DNA from: a virus
Virus record (IMG/VR): IMGVR_UViG_3300037961_004406
Coordinates: 29,643 to 53,951 of that record
DNA: 24,309 bases
Reading direction: 5' to 3' (one strand)
Position numbers and translations under genes: made by a program. Below, one piece after another: positions 1 to 7,100 of the stretch (positions within the stretch are counted from its first letter, which is position 1; each line of letters begins with the position of its first letter). Under the pieces are notes generated by a model. That model was not told where the DNA came from and did no database searches. It worked only from the letters and a program-made list of their open reading frames with translations.

Positions 1-760
1 GTTCGCCATCTTCAAGAATAGCAGGAAAAGAAATCTTAGACCATTTATCTGCTTTTGGTTCGTCTTCTGCTTTTGTTAGGAGACCTGTTAAATCATTAGT
101 GGCCCATCTTGTCATAACTAAAACAATTGATCCGCCAGGTTGCAAACGCTGTCGGGGCCCACTTAAATACCAATCATATGTTCTAGGAAAGGATTGTTTA
201 TTATGTGCATCCTGTTCTGTATGAGGATCATCAATAATTAAAAGATCAGCACCACGACCTGTAATCGAGCCTCCTACACCAGCTGCAAAATATTCTCCCC
301 CATGATTTGTTTCCCACTTAGATTTTGCTTTAGCATCAGGTCTTAAAAATACATCTCCAAATATTTCTTTATATTTTGGTGTATCCATTAAGTTTCTTAT
401 TTTAGCACCAAACCTTGCTGATAGTTCTGCGTTGTGTGTTACTTGCATAATTTTCATTTTTGGAAACTTCCCTATCATCCAAGCAGGGTACAAAAATGAG
501 GCGAACTCAGATTTAGTATGTCTAGGTGGCATATTGATAATGAGCCTCCCTTTTTTCTGAGTTGCTATCTTAGTAAACTCATGAGCCATAATTTGATGGT
601 GTCCCCAATCATCAGGATTCTTCTCCTGTTTCATAACTATATCGGGCCAAACTTCTTTTACAAAATATAAAAAATTATCCTGGCACAACTTTATGTGTTC
701 TAGCCAAAGCTTCTCTACTTTTAGTCTTAATGCATCAGTTGGTATGTTTTTTGCTTCCAT
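1..760 (-). CDS. terL: Terminase large subunit (TerL), 3' part cut off by window edge
   Basis: This is the ATPase motor and nuclease that packages phage DNA into the prohead. About 253 residues are visible, read leftward from ATG at 760, and the frame is still open at base 1. Seen: a Walker A-like MPPRHTKS at about residues 77-84, a Walker B LLIIDDPH at about 173-180 with its acidic pair, and a coupling motif VLVMTRWA at about 213-220. These are the ATPase motifs of the large terminase family. The C-terminal nuclease domain lies outside the window. AAGGTTC precedes the start as a modest ribosome site. The small terminase is not adjacent: a TerS-like gene lies about 5.7 kb away, with accessory genes between. 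Identification is firm; the exact family within TerL is not resolved. Confidence 0.95.
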   Translation of the reverse strand, partial: MEAKNIPTDALRLKVEKLWLEHIKLCQDNFLYFVKEVWPDIVMKQEKNPDDWGHHQIMAHEFTKIATQKKGRLIINMPPRHTKSEFASFLYPAWMIGKFPKMKIMQVTHNAELSARFGAKIRNLMDTPKYKEIFGDVFLRPDAKAKSKWETNHGGEYFAAGVGGSITGRGADLLIIDDPHTEQDAHNKQSFPRTYDWYLSGPRQRLQPGGSIVLVMTRWATNDLTGLLTKAEDEPKADKWSKISFPAILEDGE

Positions 761-790
761 GAACCTTAAATTTTTTATGCCTACTTGCGT

Positions 791-803
791 GTAAGTAACT
801 TAC
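791..803. repeat. Short near-perfect palindrome upstream of terL
   Basis: GTAAGT and ACTTAC are separated by a single A, giving a 13-base palindrome about 30 bases upstream of the terL start codon. It could be an operator or processing site near the terL transcription start. No protein partner can be named from the sequence. Confidence 0.4.
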
Positions 804-835
804 GAATCCACACATGGCAAACGTATTTTATAATA

Positions 836-1059
836 TTTTTGCGTGAATTTCTAGGAATTTATAAAAATGATTTTTCAAAAGAATATTGAGCCTTGTAAAT
901 TTATTCTTATTTTTTGCCCCACGCCCAAAGAATTTATGTGAGTTTGTAAGTAGTGATAATAGATGATTACAGCGTCTAATATTTTCACGCAAAAAAATTA
1001 ATAGTTTTTTATTGCGTCCCAAATTTTTTGAAGCCCTGACCTTGATTTTTTTTGCGTGA
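836..1059. repeat. Three copies of TTTTTGCGTGA (two direct, one inverted)
   Basis: The 11-mer TTTTTGCGTGA occurs on the plus strand at 836-846 and 1049-1059 and on the minus strand at 985-995. The first two form an inverted pair bracketing about 138 bases between the nuclease gene and terL. The third lies inside the nuclease gene. Three copies in 224 bases is far above chance. A regulatory or replication role is possible. A weak reading frame beginning with TTG at 1022 and ending at 828 spans the interval, but it has no ribosome site and is not called. Confidence 0.5.
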
Positions 1060-1372
1060 TTATGTGAGAAAAAACCCCACGCCCACCGATTTTAAAAAGT
1101 TTTAAGGCTCTTTGCTTTTGGTATAAAACTAAGATAAATGAACGCCCTGAAGCCTGAGAAAATTTTATATGCCATTTAATTTGATATTTATTAAGCCCTA
1201 AATTTTCAAGCTTATTACTATTAATTTGTTTTAATTCAATGAACGCTGTTAAGCCCTCAATAACGCTCAAAAGGTCAGGAATTCCATTTGTATAATTGCC
1301 CTCAATACGTTCTAAATAAATGTTTTCTGAGTTGTTTTTAATCCAATTATAAAACTGATTTTCTTTTTTCAT
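998..1372 (-). CDS. VRR-NUC-like PD-(D/E)XK endonuclease
   Basis: A 124-residue protein with the compact nuclease core seen in VRR-NUC and Holliday-junction-resolvase-like phage enzymes. Seen: R22/E24 in the first helix, then GIPD with D33, then ELK with E46 and K48, and a following Q64 in KYQIKW. That order matches the family pattern G-x-PD, E-x-K, Q. Such enzymes cut branched or flap DNA during phage replication, recombination or packaging. Its position between ArdC and TerL fits a role just before packaging. The start is the first ATG. No clear Shine-Dalgarno is visible, and a very AT-rich stretch upstream may contain its promoter. The catalytic class is fairly sure; the substrate is inferred. 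Confidence 0.8.
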   Translation of the reverse strand: MKKENQFYNWIKNNSENIYLERIEGNYTNGIPDLLSVIEGLTAFIELKQINSNKLENLGLNKYQIKWHIKFSQASGRSFILVLYQKQRALKLFKIGGRGVFSHIITQKKSRSGLQKIWDAIKNY

Positions 1373-1443
1373 TCAGGTTAATTATCATAATTTATAATAA
1401 AATATAATAACTTGAATTTTTTAATTTTGGTTATGCTCAGGGC

Positions 1444-1477
1444 AAAAAAAAGGGGCTTTCAATGAAGCCCCTTTTTA
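1444..1477 (-). terminator. Bidirectional intrinsic terminator after ardC
   Basis: GGGGCTT (1452-1458) pairs with AAGCCCC (1465-1471) around a six-base loop. It is flanked by an A-run on the left and a T-run on the right, so it works as a rho-independent terminator on either strand. On the minus strand it lies just after the ArdC stop codon. It probably isolates ArdC from the nuclease and TerL genes downstream. Confidence 0.85.
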
Positions 1478-1495
1478 ATTTATTAACTTGAATTA

Positions 1496-2476
1496 CTAAG
1501 CTGTTTTAATAGCCTTAACTGGTTTATTTGGATTTAAAGCCACTGGATTTTTTAAATTTTCTTTTAAAAAATTAACAGCTTGACCTGATTGAGTTAAAGC
1601 CTTTATTAAAAATAACTCATCATTTTTAAGCCTTGATATCCATGATTTTAAATAAGCTAAACTATTCTTATTAATAGTCTTTTGAATATCAAATTTACAG
1701 CAAAGAATATTACTGGATATTTCAGCAATTAATTCTTCTAATGCATATTCTAATTGAGCGTCATTATTAAAATATTTTTTATTCTTCTCAAATCTATTAA
1801 GTCTTTTTTCATGACCTGACCAATGACTTAATTCATGTAATAGAGTTGAATAATATTCTAATGTTGCTGACGTTCCATTTTTAGTAGGCTCAAAATTAAA
1901 TTTATTACTCATACTAATATAATCCAAACTAACATTATAAAAGCATCTAGCGTCATTTGAGAATTGCAAATTTAAGCCCATTTGATTTTTAATAAAATTT
2001 TCAATTTTATCATTATCATTAACTTGATTTACAATTTTTTTAGGCTCAGGCTGTTTCCACGTTGAATTTGTCAAATCAACCTGATTAGAATTATAAACCC
2101 ATGAAACCTTTAAAAATCTAAAATTTTTAGATTTTTCTTCACCAGTTTTTTTATCTTCAACCTTTTTAGCCATTTGCCCCCAATAAAAGACCTGAATACC
2201 TTTTTTAGAGTGTTCAGGTTTTATTGAAGCCCCCACTGATTGCCACGCCTTTTTTGTAGCATAATAATTATTACTATAATTATTATCAATAACGTCAAAA
2301 CCTAAATTCCACCAGTTTAAACCCTGATAATTTTTTTGAGTTATTGCATTTTTTGGGGCGTTAGCTTCAACCTTAGACGTAAAAGATTTAAGCCATTTTA
2401 ACCCCTCATCATTAAGCCCCTTAGCAATTTTACCACCCAAAGACCTTAATTCATTTCTAGTTATTTCTGAAAACAT
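1496..2476 (-). CDS. ardC: ArdC-like antirestriction protein (ssDNA-binding domain plus zincin-like peptidase)
   Basis: A 326-residue protein with the two-part layout of ArdC. The N-terminal ssDNA-binding-type domain covers roughly residues 1-130, with a conserved-looking NYQGLNWWNL segment. The C-terminal part is a zincin-like metallopeptidase-type domain. Seen: HELSHWSGH with H214, E215 and H218, followed by ALEELIAEIS near 245-254, which supplies the likely third metal ligand. Known of the family: ArdC-type proteins come from plasmids and phages and protect incoming DNA from host restriction. The gene stands alone with its own strong promoter (2528-2555), a good AAAGGGGG ribosome site and a terminator behind it. 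That arrangement suits early expression. The family is confident; protective activity in this phage is inferred. Confidence 0.88.
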   Translation of the reverse strand: MFSEITRNELRSLGGKIAKGLNDEGLKWLKSFTSKVEANAPKNAITQKNYQGLNWWNLGFDVIDNNYSNNYYATKKAWQSVGASIKPEHSKKGIQVFYWGQMAKKVEDKKTGEEKSKNFRFLKVSWVYNSNQVDLTNSTWKQPEPKKIVNQVNDNDKIENFIKNQMGLNLQFSNDARCFYNVSLDYISMSNKFNFEPTKNGTSATLEYYSTLLHELSHWSGHEKRLNRFEKNKKYFNNDAQLEYALEELIAEISSNILCCKFDIQKTINKNSLAYLKSWISRLKNDELFLIKALTQSGQAVNFLKENLKNPVALNPNKPVKAIKTA

Positions 2477-2522
2477 AAAAAACCCCCTTTCAATAATTTA
2501 TTAGTTTTTATAATTTTCATAA

Positions 2523-2579
2523 CTCTTATTATAATAATGGCGTTTTTAGTGTCAATTAAATAATGGGATATAATAAGAG
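2523..2579. promoter_or_regulatory. Divergent control region with 11-bp inverted repeat
   Basis: CTCTTATTATA (2523-2533) is the exact reverse complement of 2569-2579. The left arm contains the ardC -10 box. The right arm contains TATAAT at 2569-2574 on the plus strand, with a poor -35 (TTTAGT region) upstream. The repeat could therefore pair two divergent -10 elements, or be an operator that silences both. The AATGGGATAT motif (2562-2571) overlaps the right arm and recurs near 5.74 kb. Confidence 0.55.
2528..2555 (-). promoter_or_regulatory. Sigma70-like promoter of ardC
   Basis: On the minus strand, TTGACA (2550-2555) and TATAAT (2528-2533) are separated by 16 bases, an essentially consensus promoter. 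It reads into ardC, whose start is about 50 bases further on. A consensus host promoter suggests expression early after entry by host RNA polymerase. Confidence 0.8.
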
Positions 2580-2828
2580 CCATTTTAAGCCCTTTTAAGC
2601 CCCCTTTATTTTGGGGCTATGTAGGTATCAAAAAACCCTGAAATCTTAATATATGGGCTTCTATGGGACAAATTAAAACGCTCAAAAAAGGCTTATTTTA
2701 ACTTATTTTTAAAAAACCCTATATTTTGGGCTTTTTTCAAAAAAGCTTTATTTATTTATTATTTGAGTTTTCTTATTAAATCTTATAAATAATGAGATAT
2801 AACAACTAACAAAAAAGGATTAAAAAAA
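2580..2828. other. Gene-free leader of the 2.8-4.3 kb operon with repeats
   Basis: No convincing reading frame is present here. The stretch holds a hairpin, AGCCCC (2598-2603) with GGGGCT (2613-2618). It also holds two copies of an element made of AAAAACCC, a short AT spacer and TGGGCTT (about 2627-2662 and 2711-2738). Inside the first copy, TATGGG is repeated ten bases apart (2652-2657 and 2662-2667). A weak promoter may lie near 2763-2800. It ends with AAAGGA, the ribosome site of the first small gene. Confidence 0.5.
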
Positions 2829-2972
2829 ATGAGTGAAATAATAATATTAATTTTAATAGGTTATTTAATAGGCTTTTTTATTATTGCATATTTTGGAATA
2901 ACTGGAACACTTGAACTAATTGAATTTAAAAATAATCAAATAAAAAAACAATTAAATGAAAAAAACAAATAA
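2829..2972 (+). CDS. Small membrane protein, unknown function (47 aa)
   Basis: Not recognised. The first 25 or so residues are strongly hydrophobic (IIILILIGYLIGFFIIAYFG) and form one membrane segment. A charged tail rich in Lys and Asn follows. AAAGGA lies at good distance before the ATG, and the next gene begins inside its end, as in an operon. Single-span phage proteins of this kind include inhibitors of superinfection and lysis accessories, but nothing here separates those options. Confidence 0.65.
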   Translation: MSEIIILILIGYLIGFFIIAYFGITGTLELIEFKNNQIKKQLNEKNK

Positions 2973-3111
2973 TTTAAATATTAAAGAAATAGAAAAAAAA
3001 ATTATTAAATTAGTAAAAGAAGACGCTGAGATACCTTTAATATCTTATGAAAAAACTGATTTAATAAATGCAATAAAAAAAATTTTTAAACAATATGAAA
3101 AAAACAAATGA
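2956..3111 (+). CDS. Small Lys-rich protein, unknown (51 aa)
   Basis: Not recognised. It is a charged, probably helical protein with many Lys, Ile and Asn residues and no Cys. It starts 17 bases inside the preceding gene and ends in an ATGA overlap with the next one, so translation is coupled. The 15-mer beginning ATGAAAAAAACAAAT occurs both at its start (2956) and near its end (3095). Either low sequence complexity or a small duplication could explain this. Confidence 0.6.
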   Translation: MKKTNNLNIKEIEKKIIKLVKEDAEIPLISYEKTDLINAIKKIFKQYEKNK

Positions 3112-3437
3112 TTTATAAAACTAAATCAGGCTTATACTCAAAAAATAGATTTTCAAATGTGATAGCTATATCATATTTTGAATATAGTAAATTAACTGAA
3201 GATGAAAAATATAAAGTATCTACAAAAAATCAATGGGGTTATGGTGTAAGAGATTTTAAAACTCATAAATTATATTTAATAGAGTTTATAAGTTCAGGAC
3301 GTTGGAAATTTTTAAATAAACATTTTAATAAATTAGATGATATTAATAATGTAAAAGCCAAATTAATAAAGAATTTTTGCAAACGCAAAAATAATTGTAC
3401 AAATAAATCAACAAACTATGAAAGGGGGATTTTATGA
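3108..3437 (+). CDS. Hypothetical phage protein (109 aa)
   Basis: Not recognised. It begins with an ATGA overlap on the previous gene and ends with another on the next, so it belongs to the same operon. It is basic (tail KNFCKRKNN) and aromatic-rich in the middle (NQWGYGVRDF), with no membrane segment. Its composition matches its neighbours. Confidence 0.65.
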   Translation: MIYKTKSGLYSKNRFSNVIAISYFEYSKLTEDEKYKVSTKNQWGYGVRDFKTHKLYLIEFISSGRWKFLNKHFNKLDDINNVKAKLIKNFCKRKNNCTNKSTNYERGIL

Positions 3438-4000
3438 GTACAAGAAGCAACATAGCCATTGAATTAGATGATAAAACTATTTTAAGCGTTTATTGTCATT
3501 CTGACGGCTACATCTCAGGAGTTGGAAAAACACTATTGGAAAATTATAATAGTTTTGATAAGGCTCTTAAATTAATCAAAATGGGTGGAATAAGTTCTTT
3601 AGGTGTTAATCTAAATGAAACATCTTTTTATTGTAGAGATTGGGGACGTAAAGAAGAAAAAAAACCTGTCAAATACAATAATGAATTTTGTAAAATGTAT
3701 GAGATGACTGGTTCAGGTATGATTGAATTTATTTACCTGTTCAAAAATAATCAATGGTATGTGAGTTCAAGCGAGTACATAAGCAAAAATAAATTACATA
3801 AGGACGCTTACGACTTAGGAATTGCATACTGGAAAAACTTTAAACTTGTATCAGAATTCAGAAATGAATTAGATTATAAGCCCAAAATGACAGAAGCCGA
3901 AATGGTAAGTAGTATAGGTAAGATGTTAAAAAAATCTTTTGGTGCAGATAATTTAGTTGTGCAAGGTGTAAAAGCAAAGACAAGAAAGGAGGTTAATTAA
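3434..4000 (+). CDS. Conserved phage protein of the MSTRSNIA type (188 aa)
   Basis: The N-terminus MSTRSNIAIELDD, followed by VYCHSDGYISGVGKTLLENY and a GGISSLG segment, matches a family found in many tailed phages. Those members read roughly MSTRS-IA, YCHWDGY, GxxLLEHY and ISSLG. The family's function is not known to me. It probably acts in the cytoplasm early in infection. A strong AAAGGGGG ribosome site lies within the end of the previous gene, and an ATGA overlap couples them. The C-terminal 40 residues look like a separate basic tail. Confidence 0.75.
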   Translation: MSTRSNIAIELDDKTILSVYCHSDGYISGVGKTLLENYNSFDKALKLIKMGGISSLGVNLNETSFYCRDWGRKEEKKPVKYNNEFCKMYEMTGSGMIEFIYLFKNNQWYVSSSEYISKNKLHKDAYDLGIAYWKNFKLVSEFRNELDYKPKMTEAEMVSSIGKMLKKSFGADNLVVQGVKAKTRKEVN

Positions 4001-4288
4001 ATGTCAACTGGCGATTATGATGATGTTATTGCAGATAATTTAAAAAATATTGAAACTGAATTATCTAATTTAACAGAAACGCAAAAAGTAAGATTAGATA
4101 GAAGATTAAAAGATTTAAATGTTGCAATAATTGGATTACATAACCAATTTGCTAAAATGAATAAAAATCTTGAAATCCAAAATTTAATTTTAATTGCAAA
4201 CTCAGATACTTTGAAAAAAAATAATCCTGATACGATTGCAAATTTAAGAAATAATTTTAAAGATATAATTAAAATTTTAGAAAATTAA
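4001..4288 (+). CDS. Hypothetical coiled-coil protein (95 aa)
   Basis: Not recognised. It is mostly predicted helix, with heptad-like spacing of Leu and Ile from about residue 10 to 70, suggesting a dimer. The ribosome site AAAGGAGG is nearly perfect and overlaps the end of the preceding gene. It is the last gene before the strong terminator at 4306. Confidence 0.65.
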   Translation: MSTGDYDDVIADNLKNIETELSNLTETQKVRLDRRLKDLNVAIIGLHNQFAKMNKNLEIQNLILIANSDTLKKNNPDTIANLRNNFKDIIKILEN

Positions 4289-4305
4289 GAAAAATTTTTA
4301 ATTTA

Positions 4306-4338
4306 GGGGGGCGTTAGAAATAACGCCCCCCTTTTTTT
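4306..4338 (+). terminator. Strong intrinsic terminator of the 2.8-4.3 kb operon
   Basis: GGGGGGCGTTA (4306-4316) pairs perfectly with TAACGCCCCCC (4321-4331) around a GAAA tetraloop, followed by seven Ts. It ends the rightward operon. The T-run overlaps the stop codon of the leftward gene at 4337, so the hairpin may also help end that transcript. Confidence 0.92.
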
Positions 4339-4687
4339 ATTCTTTTACTAATTGATTGGTTTCTACTAAATGATTATAAACAGCAGAATCAGTTGGATAA
4401 TACCAATGACGCTCAAAACCATTTGATTCATTTTCTCTTATTCTAATGGTTTCTTTTATATTATTAATGTCCACAGATTTATCTAAAACGTAAGGTTTTT
4501 CAATTTTACCTATGAAATTAATAATACGCTCAGAAAAAATATTCCAAAAACTATTCATGCAATTTAATGTACAAAAAAATCCATGATAGGAATTAGAATA
4601 AACTTTTCTTGTTTTCCATTTACCTTTTTTAAGCCTGTCATTTGTCGTATTAGTATGGCAAAGAGGGTTCTGACAATAATTAGCCAT
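4337..4687 (-). CDS. Putative zinc-binding protein (116 aa)
   Basis: Not recognised as a named family. Starting at MANYC, there are paired cysteines C5-x4-C10 (H11 next) and C39-x3-C43 (FFCTLNCMNSFW). This spacing resembles small treble-clef or TRASH/FCS-like zinc sites. The start at 4687 is preferred over an upstream in-frame ATG. It forms an ATGGCTAA overlap with the preceding gene's stop, and the upstream extension would lie wholly inside that gene. It is probably co-transcribed with the 325-residue gene. A DNA- or protein-binding role is only inference. Confidence 0.65.
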   Translation of the reverse strand: MANYCQNPLCHTNTTNDRLKKGKWKTRKVYSNSYHGFFCTLNCMNSFWNIFSERIINFIGKIEKPYVLDKSVDINNIKETIRIRENESNGFERHWYYPTDSAVYNHLVETNQLVKE

Positions 4688-5657
4688 GAGAAACCTCACT
4701 TGTTTTAATTCCATAAATACGTTCAAGTTTTTCGGCTTTAGTTTCTTTTGCTTTAGGTTTTAAATCATCAAGCATAGCAGAAACATTTTTTGGATTGAAA
4801 ATAGTTAATGACGTACTTTCAATTTCGCAATCATGAACAGAAATATTTACCTTTTGATTATCAGCAAGTTCTTTTACCTCATCAAAAGATGAATAATTTT
4901 TTAACGTATCTTCTACAACCTTAACCCTTTTAATTATGTTAGATTGCCATTCATCATAGCGTTGTCCTACGTTTTCTTTTGCAATCAAATAATCTCTAAA
5001 GATTGAAAATTCATCTTTATTGACTTCAAAAAATCTTGAATTGCAATAATGGGAACGCATAATTACATTCAGTTTGTAATTATCATACCACTCTTTTGAT
5101 TTATTATTCATACTTTCATAAGAACATGATGTTCCCCCAAGTTCAGAAATACAACTATCTCTTAATTCAGTATGAAATGGATTGTCTTTTTTATCACCCT
5201 GAAGCTGAAAAACATTAGGGGTTAAGCCCTTTTGTTTTAAATAATCATGGTAATAAGCTAAGGCAAATAATTCATCTCTTTTATTAGAATAATTACCTGA
5301 GCTTCCAAAAAGATTGAAATTGATATGTTCTTCATCAAAAACTTCTTTTTTATTTCCATGATAGTCTTCAGTCATTCTTCCTGTATTAAGTTTGACATGA
5401 AAACAACAATCAGGATTTACTACATCAAGGTCAAATTTTCTTTGATATTTAAGTAAGCCCTCAATGTCCTCAGTTGAGTAATTGCGTTCAATAACATTCT
5501 TCATGGTATTGTGTGCTAACTCAGTAGTATTCTTAAACACTTCTTTAGAAGAATAATAATTTTCTTTTAAAATATTATCTTCATTCTGATAGTGCTTTTC
5601 GAACACTTTAGTCGCTAGTTTTCTTTTACTAGCATTTAGTTTTACTTTTTTCGTCAT
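4680..5657 (-). CDS. Hypothetical phage protein (325 aa)
   Basis: Not recognised. It is a soluble protein with a basic N-terminus (MTKKVKLNASKRK), an aromatic- and Cys-containing middle and a Lys-rich tail. No membrane segment or catalytic motif is identifiable. The frame is open further upstream, but the start at 5657 is chosen. GGAGGA lies six bases before it, a consensus promoter sits at 5692-5720, and the extension would run through that promoter. It overlaps the zinc-finger-like gene by eight bases. Confidence 0.7.
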   Translation of the reverse strand: MTKKVKLNASKRKLATKVFEKHYQNEDNILKENYYSSKEVFKNTTELAHNTMKNVIERNYSTEDIEGLLKYQRKFDLDVVNPDCCFHVKLNTGRMTEDYHGNKKEVFDEEHINFNLFGSSGNYSNKRDELFALAYYHDYLKQKGLTPNVFQLQGDKKDNPFHTELRDSCISELGGTSCSYESMNNKSKEWYDNYKLNVIMRSHYCNSRFFEVNKDEFSIFRDYLIAKENVGQRYDEWQSNIIKRVKVVEDTLKNYSSFDEVKELADNQKVNISVHDCEIESTSLTIFNPKNVSAMLDDLKPKAKETKAEKLERIYGIKTSEVSHG

Positions 5658-5691
5658 TTTATCCTCCAATAGTTTTTTAACGAATAATTGT

Positions 5692-5720
5692 GTTTTAAGG
5701 GTATTTTTCTGTGTTGTCAA
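5692..5720 (-). promoter_or_regulatory. Sigma70-like promoter for the 325-aa gene
   Basis: On the minus strand, TTGACA (5715-5720) and TAAAAC (5692-5697) are 17 bases apart. Fifteen bases upstream of the -35 lies ATATCCCATTA. The same 11-mer sits five bases upstream of the -35 of the ardC promoter. The ten-base difference is one helical turn, which would suit a shared bound regulator. Confidence 0.65.
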
Positions 5721-5736
5721 GAAAATAATAAGATTT

Positions 5737-5785
5737 AATGGGATATTACCCCTTGAATAAAGTCCCATAAAAGCCTATATAATGA
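5737..5785. promoter_or_regulatory. ATGGG-type operator candidates in the 5.7 kb divergent region
   Basis: AATGGGATAT lies at 5737-5746. On the minus strand, 5764-5785 reads ATTATATAGGCTTTTATGGGAC. That matches 2645-2668 on the plus strand in 17 or so positions. In both regions the long element points toward the gene set downstream of it. The plus-strand TTGAAT (5753-5758) and TATAAT (5778-5783), with 19 bases between, could be the promoter of the regulator at 5806. Confidence 0.5.
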
Positions 5786-5805
5786 AGAAATAAGGAGTAA
5801 TTAAC

Positions 5806-6075
5806 ATGAATAAAAAAGAAAAAAAACTACATATTGGTTCTTTAGATAGTGTTAAAGGTTTTAAAAATATTTCATTAGATTTAAACACCTATGAAAGAAT
5901 TTTTAATTTATCACAGAATAACCCTTTGGGAGTTTCTTTATCTGTTGCAAAAACAATTAGTTTTTTGGAAAGATATTATAATAAAAATGAAACTAACAAA
6001 ACACAAAAAGAGTTAATTGAAAAAGAATTAAAAGATGTAAAAGTCGCTAAACAAAAAAAATTAGTAAGACTTTAA
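5806..6075 (+). CDS. Ribbon-helix-helix-like DNA-binding protein (89 aa)
   Basis: It resembles small ribbon-helix-helix repressors. A short polar/hydrophobic strand at about residues 20-26 (KNISLDL) is followed by helix A (NTYERIFNLSQ, about 27-37), a turn (NPLG) and helix B (SLSVAKTISFLERYY, about 44-58). A Lys-rich tail follows. Members bind DNA as dimers with the strand in the major groove, usually at short repeated sites. The gene faces a divergent region carrying repeated ATGGG motifs, so it may regulate itself and the neighbouring operons. TAAGGAG is a good ribosome site. The fold call rests on pattern only, and binding is inferred. Confidence 0.55.
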   Translation: MNKKEKKLHIGSLDSVKGFKNISLDLNTYERIFNLSQNNPLGVSLSVAKTISFLERYYNKNETNKTQKELIEKELKDVKVAKQKKLVRL

Positions 6076-6368
6076 ATTTTTTTAATTGATACGATAACGC
6101 AGTTGGGAATAATTGTAGTATTCCCAATTTCGTTAATTTCATTATTATTATCCACTGAGTAATCTCCAAATATTCTAGTTATTCCATTTTTTTGAGATAA
6201 TAAATGTCCTTTGGTTATACATTTTGGTAATTTTGAATTTTGTAAATCTTTCATAGAACACCACCCTGAAAAACTTTCAATATCATTCCACTCACAAGAA
6301 ACCATTGGATAGTTTTCTATTGCAGATAAACTTTTATTTTTTCTTTTTAGTATTATTCTTTTTTTCAT
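6072..6368 (-). CDS. Small conserved phage protein (98 aa)
   Basis: The pattern VSCEWNDIESFSGWCSMKDL, then SQKNGITRIFGDYS, ending IIPNCVIVSIKKI, is that of a common small phage protein. Other members typically read W-D, GW-, GxLLxEx and end IPKxxIxxIxxL. It is a compact, probably beta-rich domain of unknown function. It overlaps the end of the regulator gene tail to tail by four bases. AAAGGT upstream is the likely ribosome site. It lies downstream of the TerS-like gene on the same strand. Confidence 0.65.
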   Translation of the reverse strand: MKKRIILKRKNKSLSAIENYPMVSCEWNDIESFSGWCSMKDLQNSKLPKCITKGHLLSQKNGITRIFGDYSVDNNNEINEIGNTTIIPNCVIVSIKKI

Positions 6369-6411
6369 CTGTCATTACCTTTACCTGACCTACGTTTGTT
6401 GATAAATGAGA

Positions 6412-6435
6412 GTTGTGTATTTCATTAAACACAAC
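6412..6435 (-). other. Hairpin between terS and the downstream gene
   Basis: GTTGTGT (6412-6418) pairs with ACACAAC (6429-6435) around a ten-base loop, just after the terS stop codon on the minus strand. There is no T-run, so it is not a standard terminator. It could be an mRNA-stabilising or partial termination structure. Confidence 0.35.
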
Positions 6436-6445
6436 AAAGAAATCA

Positions 6446-6955
6446 TTATTCTTCAACAACTTCTTTTGGCGTGATGTTAATAATTTTTTTGTTTTCATTT
6501 ATCTTATCTTCTAGTTCCTCTAATCTTTTTTCCAAGTTTTCTCTACTCATGCCCTCAATTCCAGTAATATTAACTTCTCTTTTGTCCACAAATAGACCAG
6601 CCATTTGACCAGCCCTGAATTGAGCATTTATAGAGGCATTAAATTGTTTTTTATCCTCAGCCTTTTTTTGTAATCGCTCATAAGTTTTATAGTGCCTTAA
6701 CTTATCATTTTCATATTTTTTAAGTTCTTTACTTAGTTGCATTTCAAGATATCTTACTACATGAGGGGATTTGTCAGGGTGTAATAATTGATAAGCATAC
6801 TTACTTGCATTAGTCCTGTCTTTACAATCAAAAACTTCCATAGCAACGTCTTGTTTTGTTTTCTCGCCCCAATTACTTACAAGGGTATCTACAAACAATC
6901 TTTGTTTAGGTGTAAGGTCAGTAATAGTTTTTAGGGTATTAGGTTTTCTAGCCAT
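6446..6955 (-). CDS. terS: Probable terminase small subunit (TerS-like, 169 aa)
   Basis: The layout fits a small terminase. There is an N-terminal DNA-binding helical region after LTPKQRLFVDTLVSNWG (about residues 14-30). It is followed by a helix with alternating hydrophobics around KYAYQLL and HVVRYLEMQLSKEL, and a long C-terminal coiled coil (about 115-150). TerS proteins form ring oligomers that recognise the packaging site and activate TerL. The ATG at 6955 is used. A GTG at 6970 is in frame but sits directly on the only GAGAG ribosome-site-like sequence. The neighbour is a 508-base non-coding stretch, which could carry the packaging site. The identification is by pattern, not by a catalytic motif. 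Confidence 0.65.
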   Translation of the reverse strand: MARKPNTLKTITDLTPKQRLFVDTLVSNWGEKTKQDVAMEVFDCKDRTNASKYAYQLLHPDKSPHVVRYLEMQLSKELKKYENDKLRHYKTYERLQKKAEDKKQFNASINAQFRAGQMAGLFVDKREVNITGIEGMSRENLEKRLEELEDKINENKKIINITPKEVVEE

Positions 6956-7100
6956 TATGTATTGTACCACTCTCTATAAAGCAAAAATATATATTATAAA
7001 AAATTTTATAATTTTTGTTTAAATATTTTAGTCCTTTAGTATTTTTAGATTTTATATAATATTTAATTAAAATTGTGAATAATGTGTGAATTTATTGGTT

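Noticed and set aside
828-1022. 64-codon leftward frame between the nuclease and terL genes
   Set aside because: It begins with TTG, has no ribosome site, overlaps the nuclease gene and consists largely of repeat-containing AT-rich DNA.
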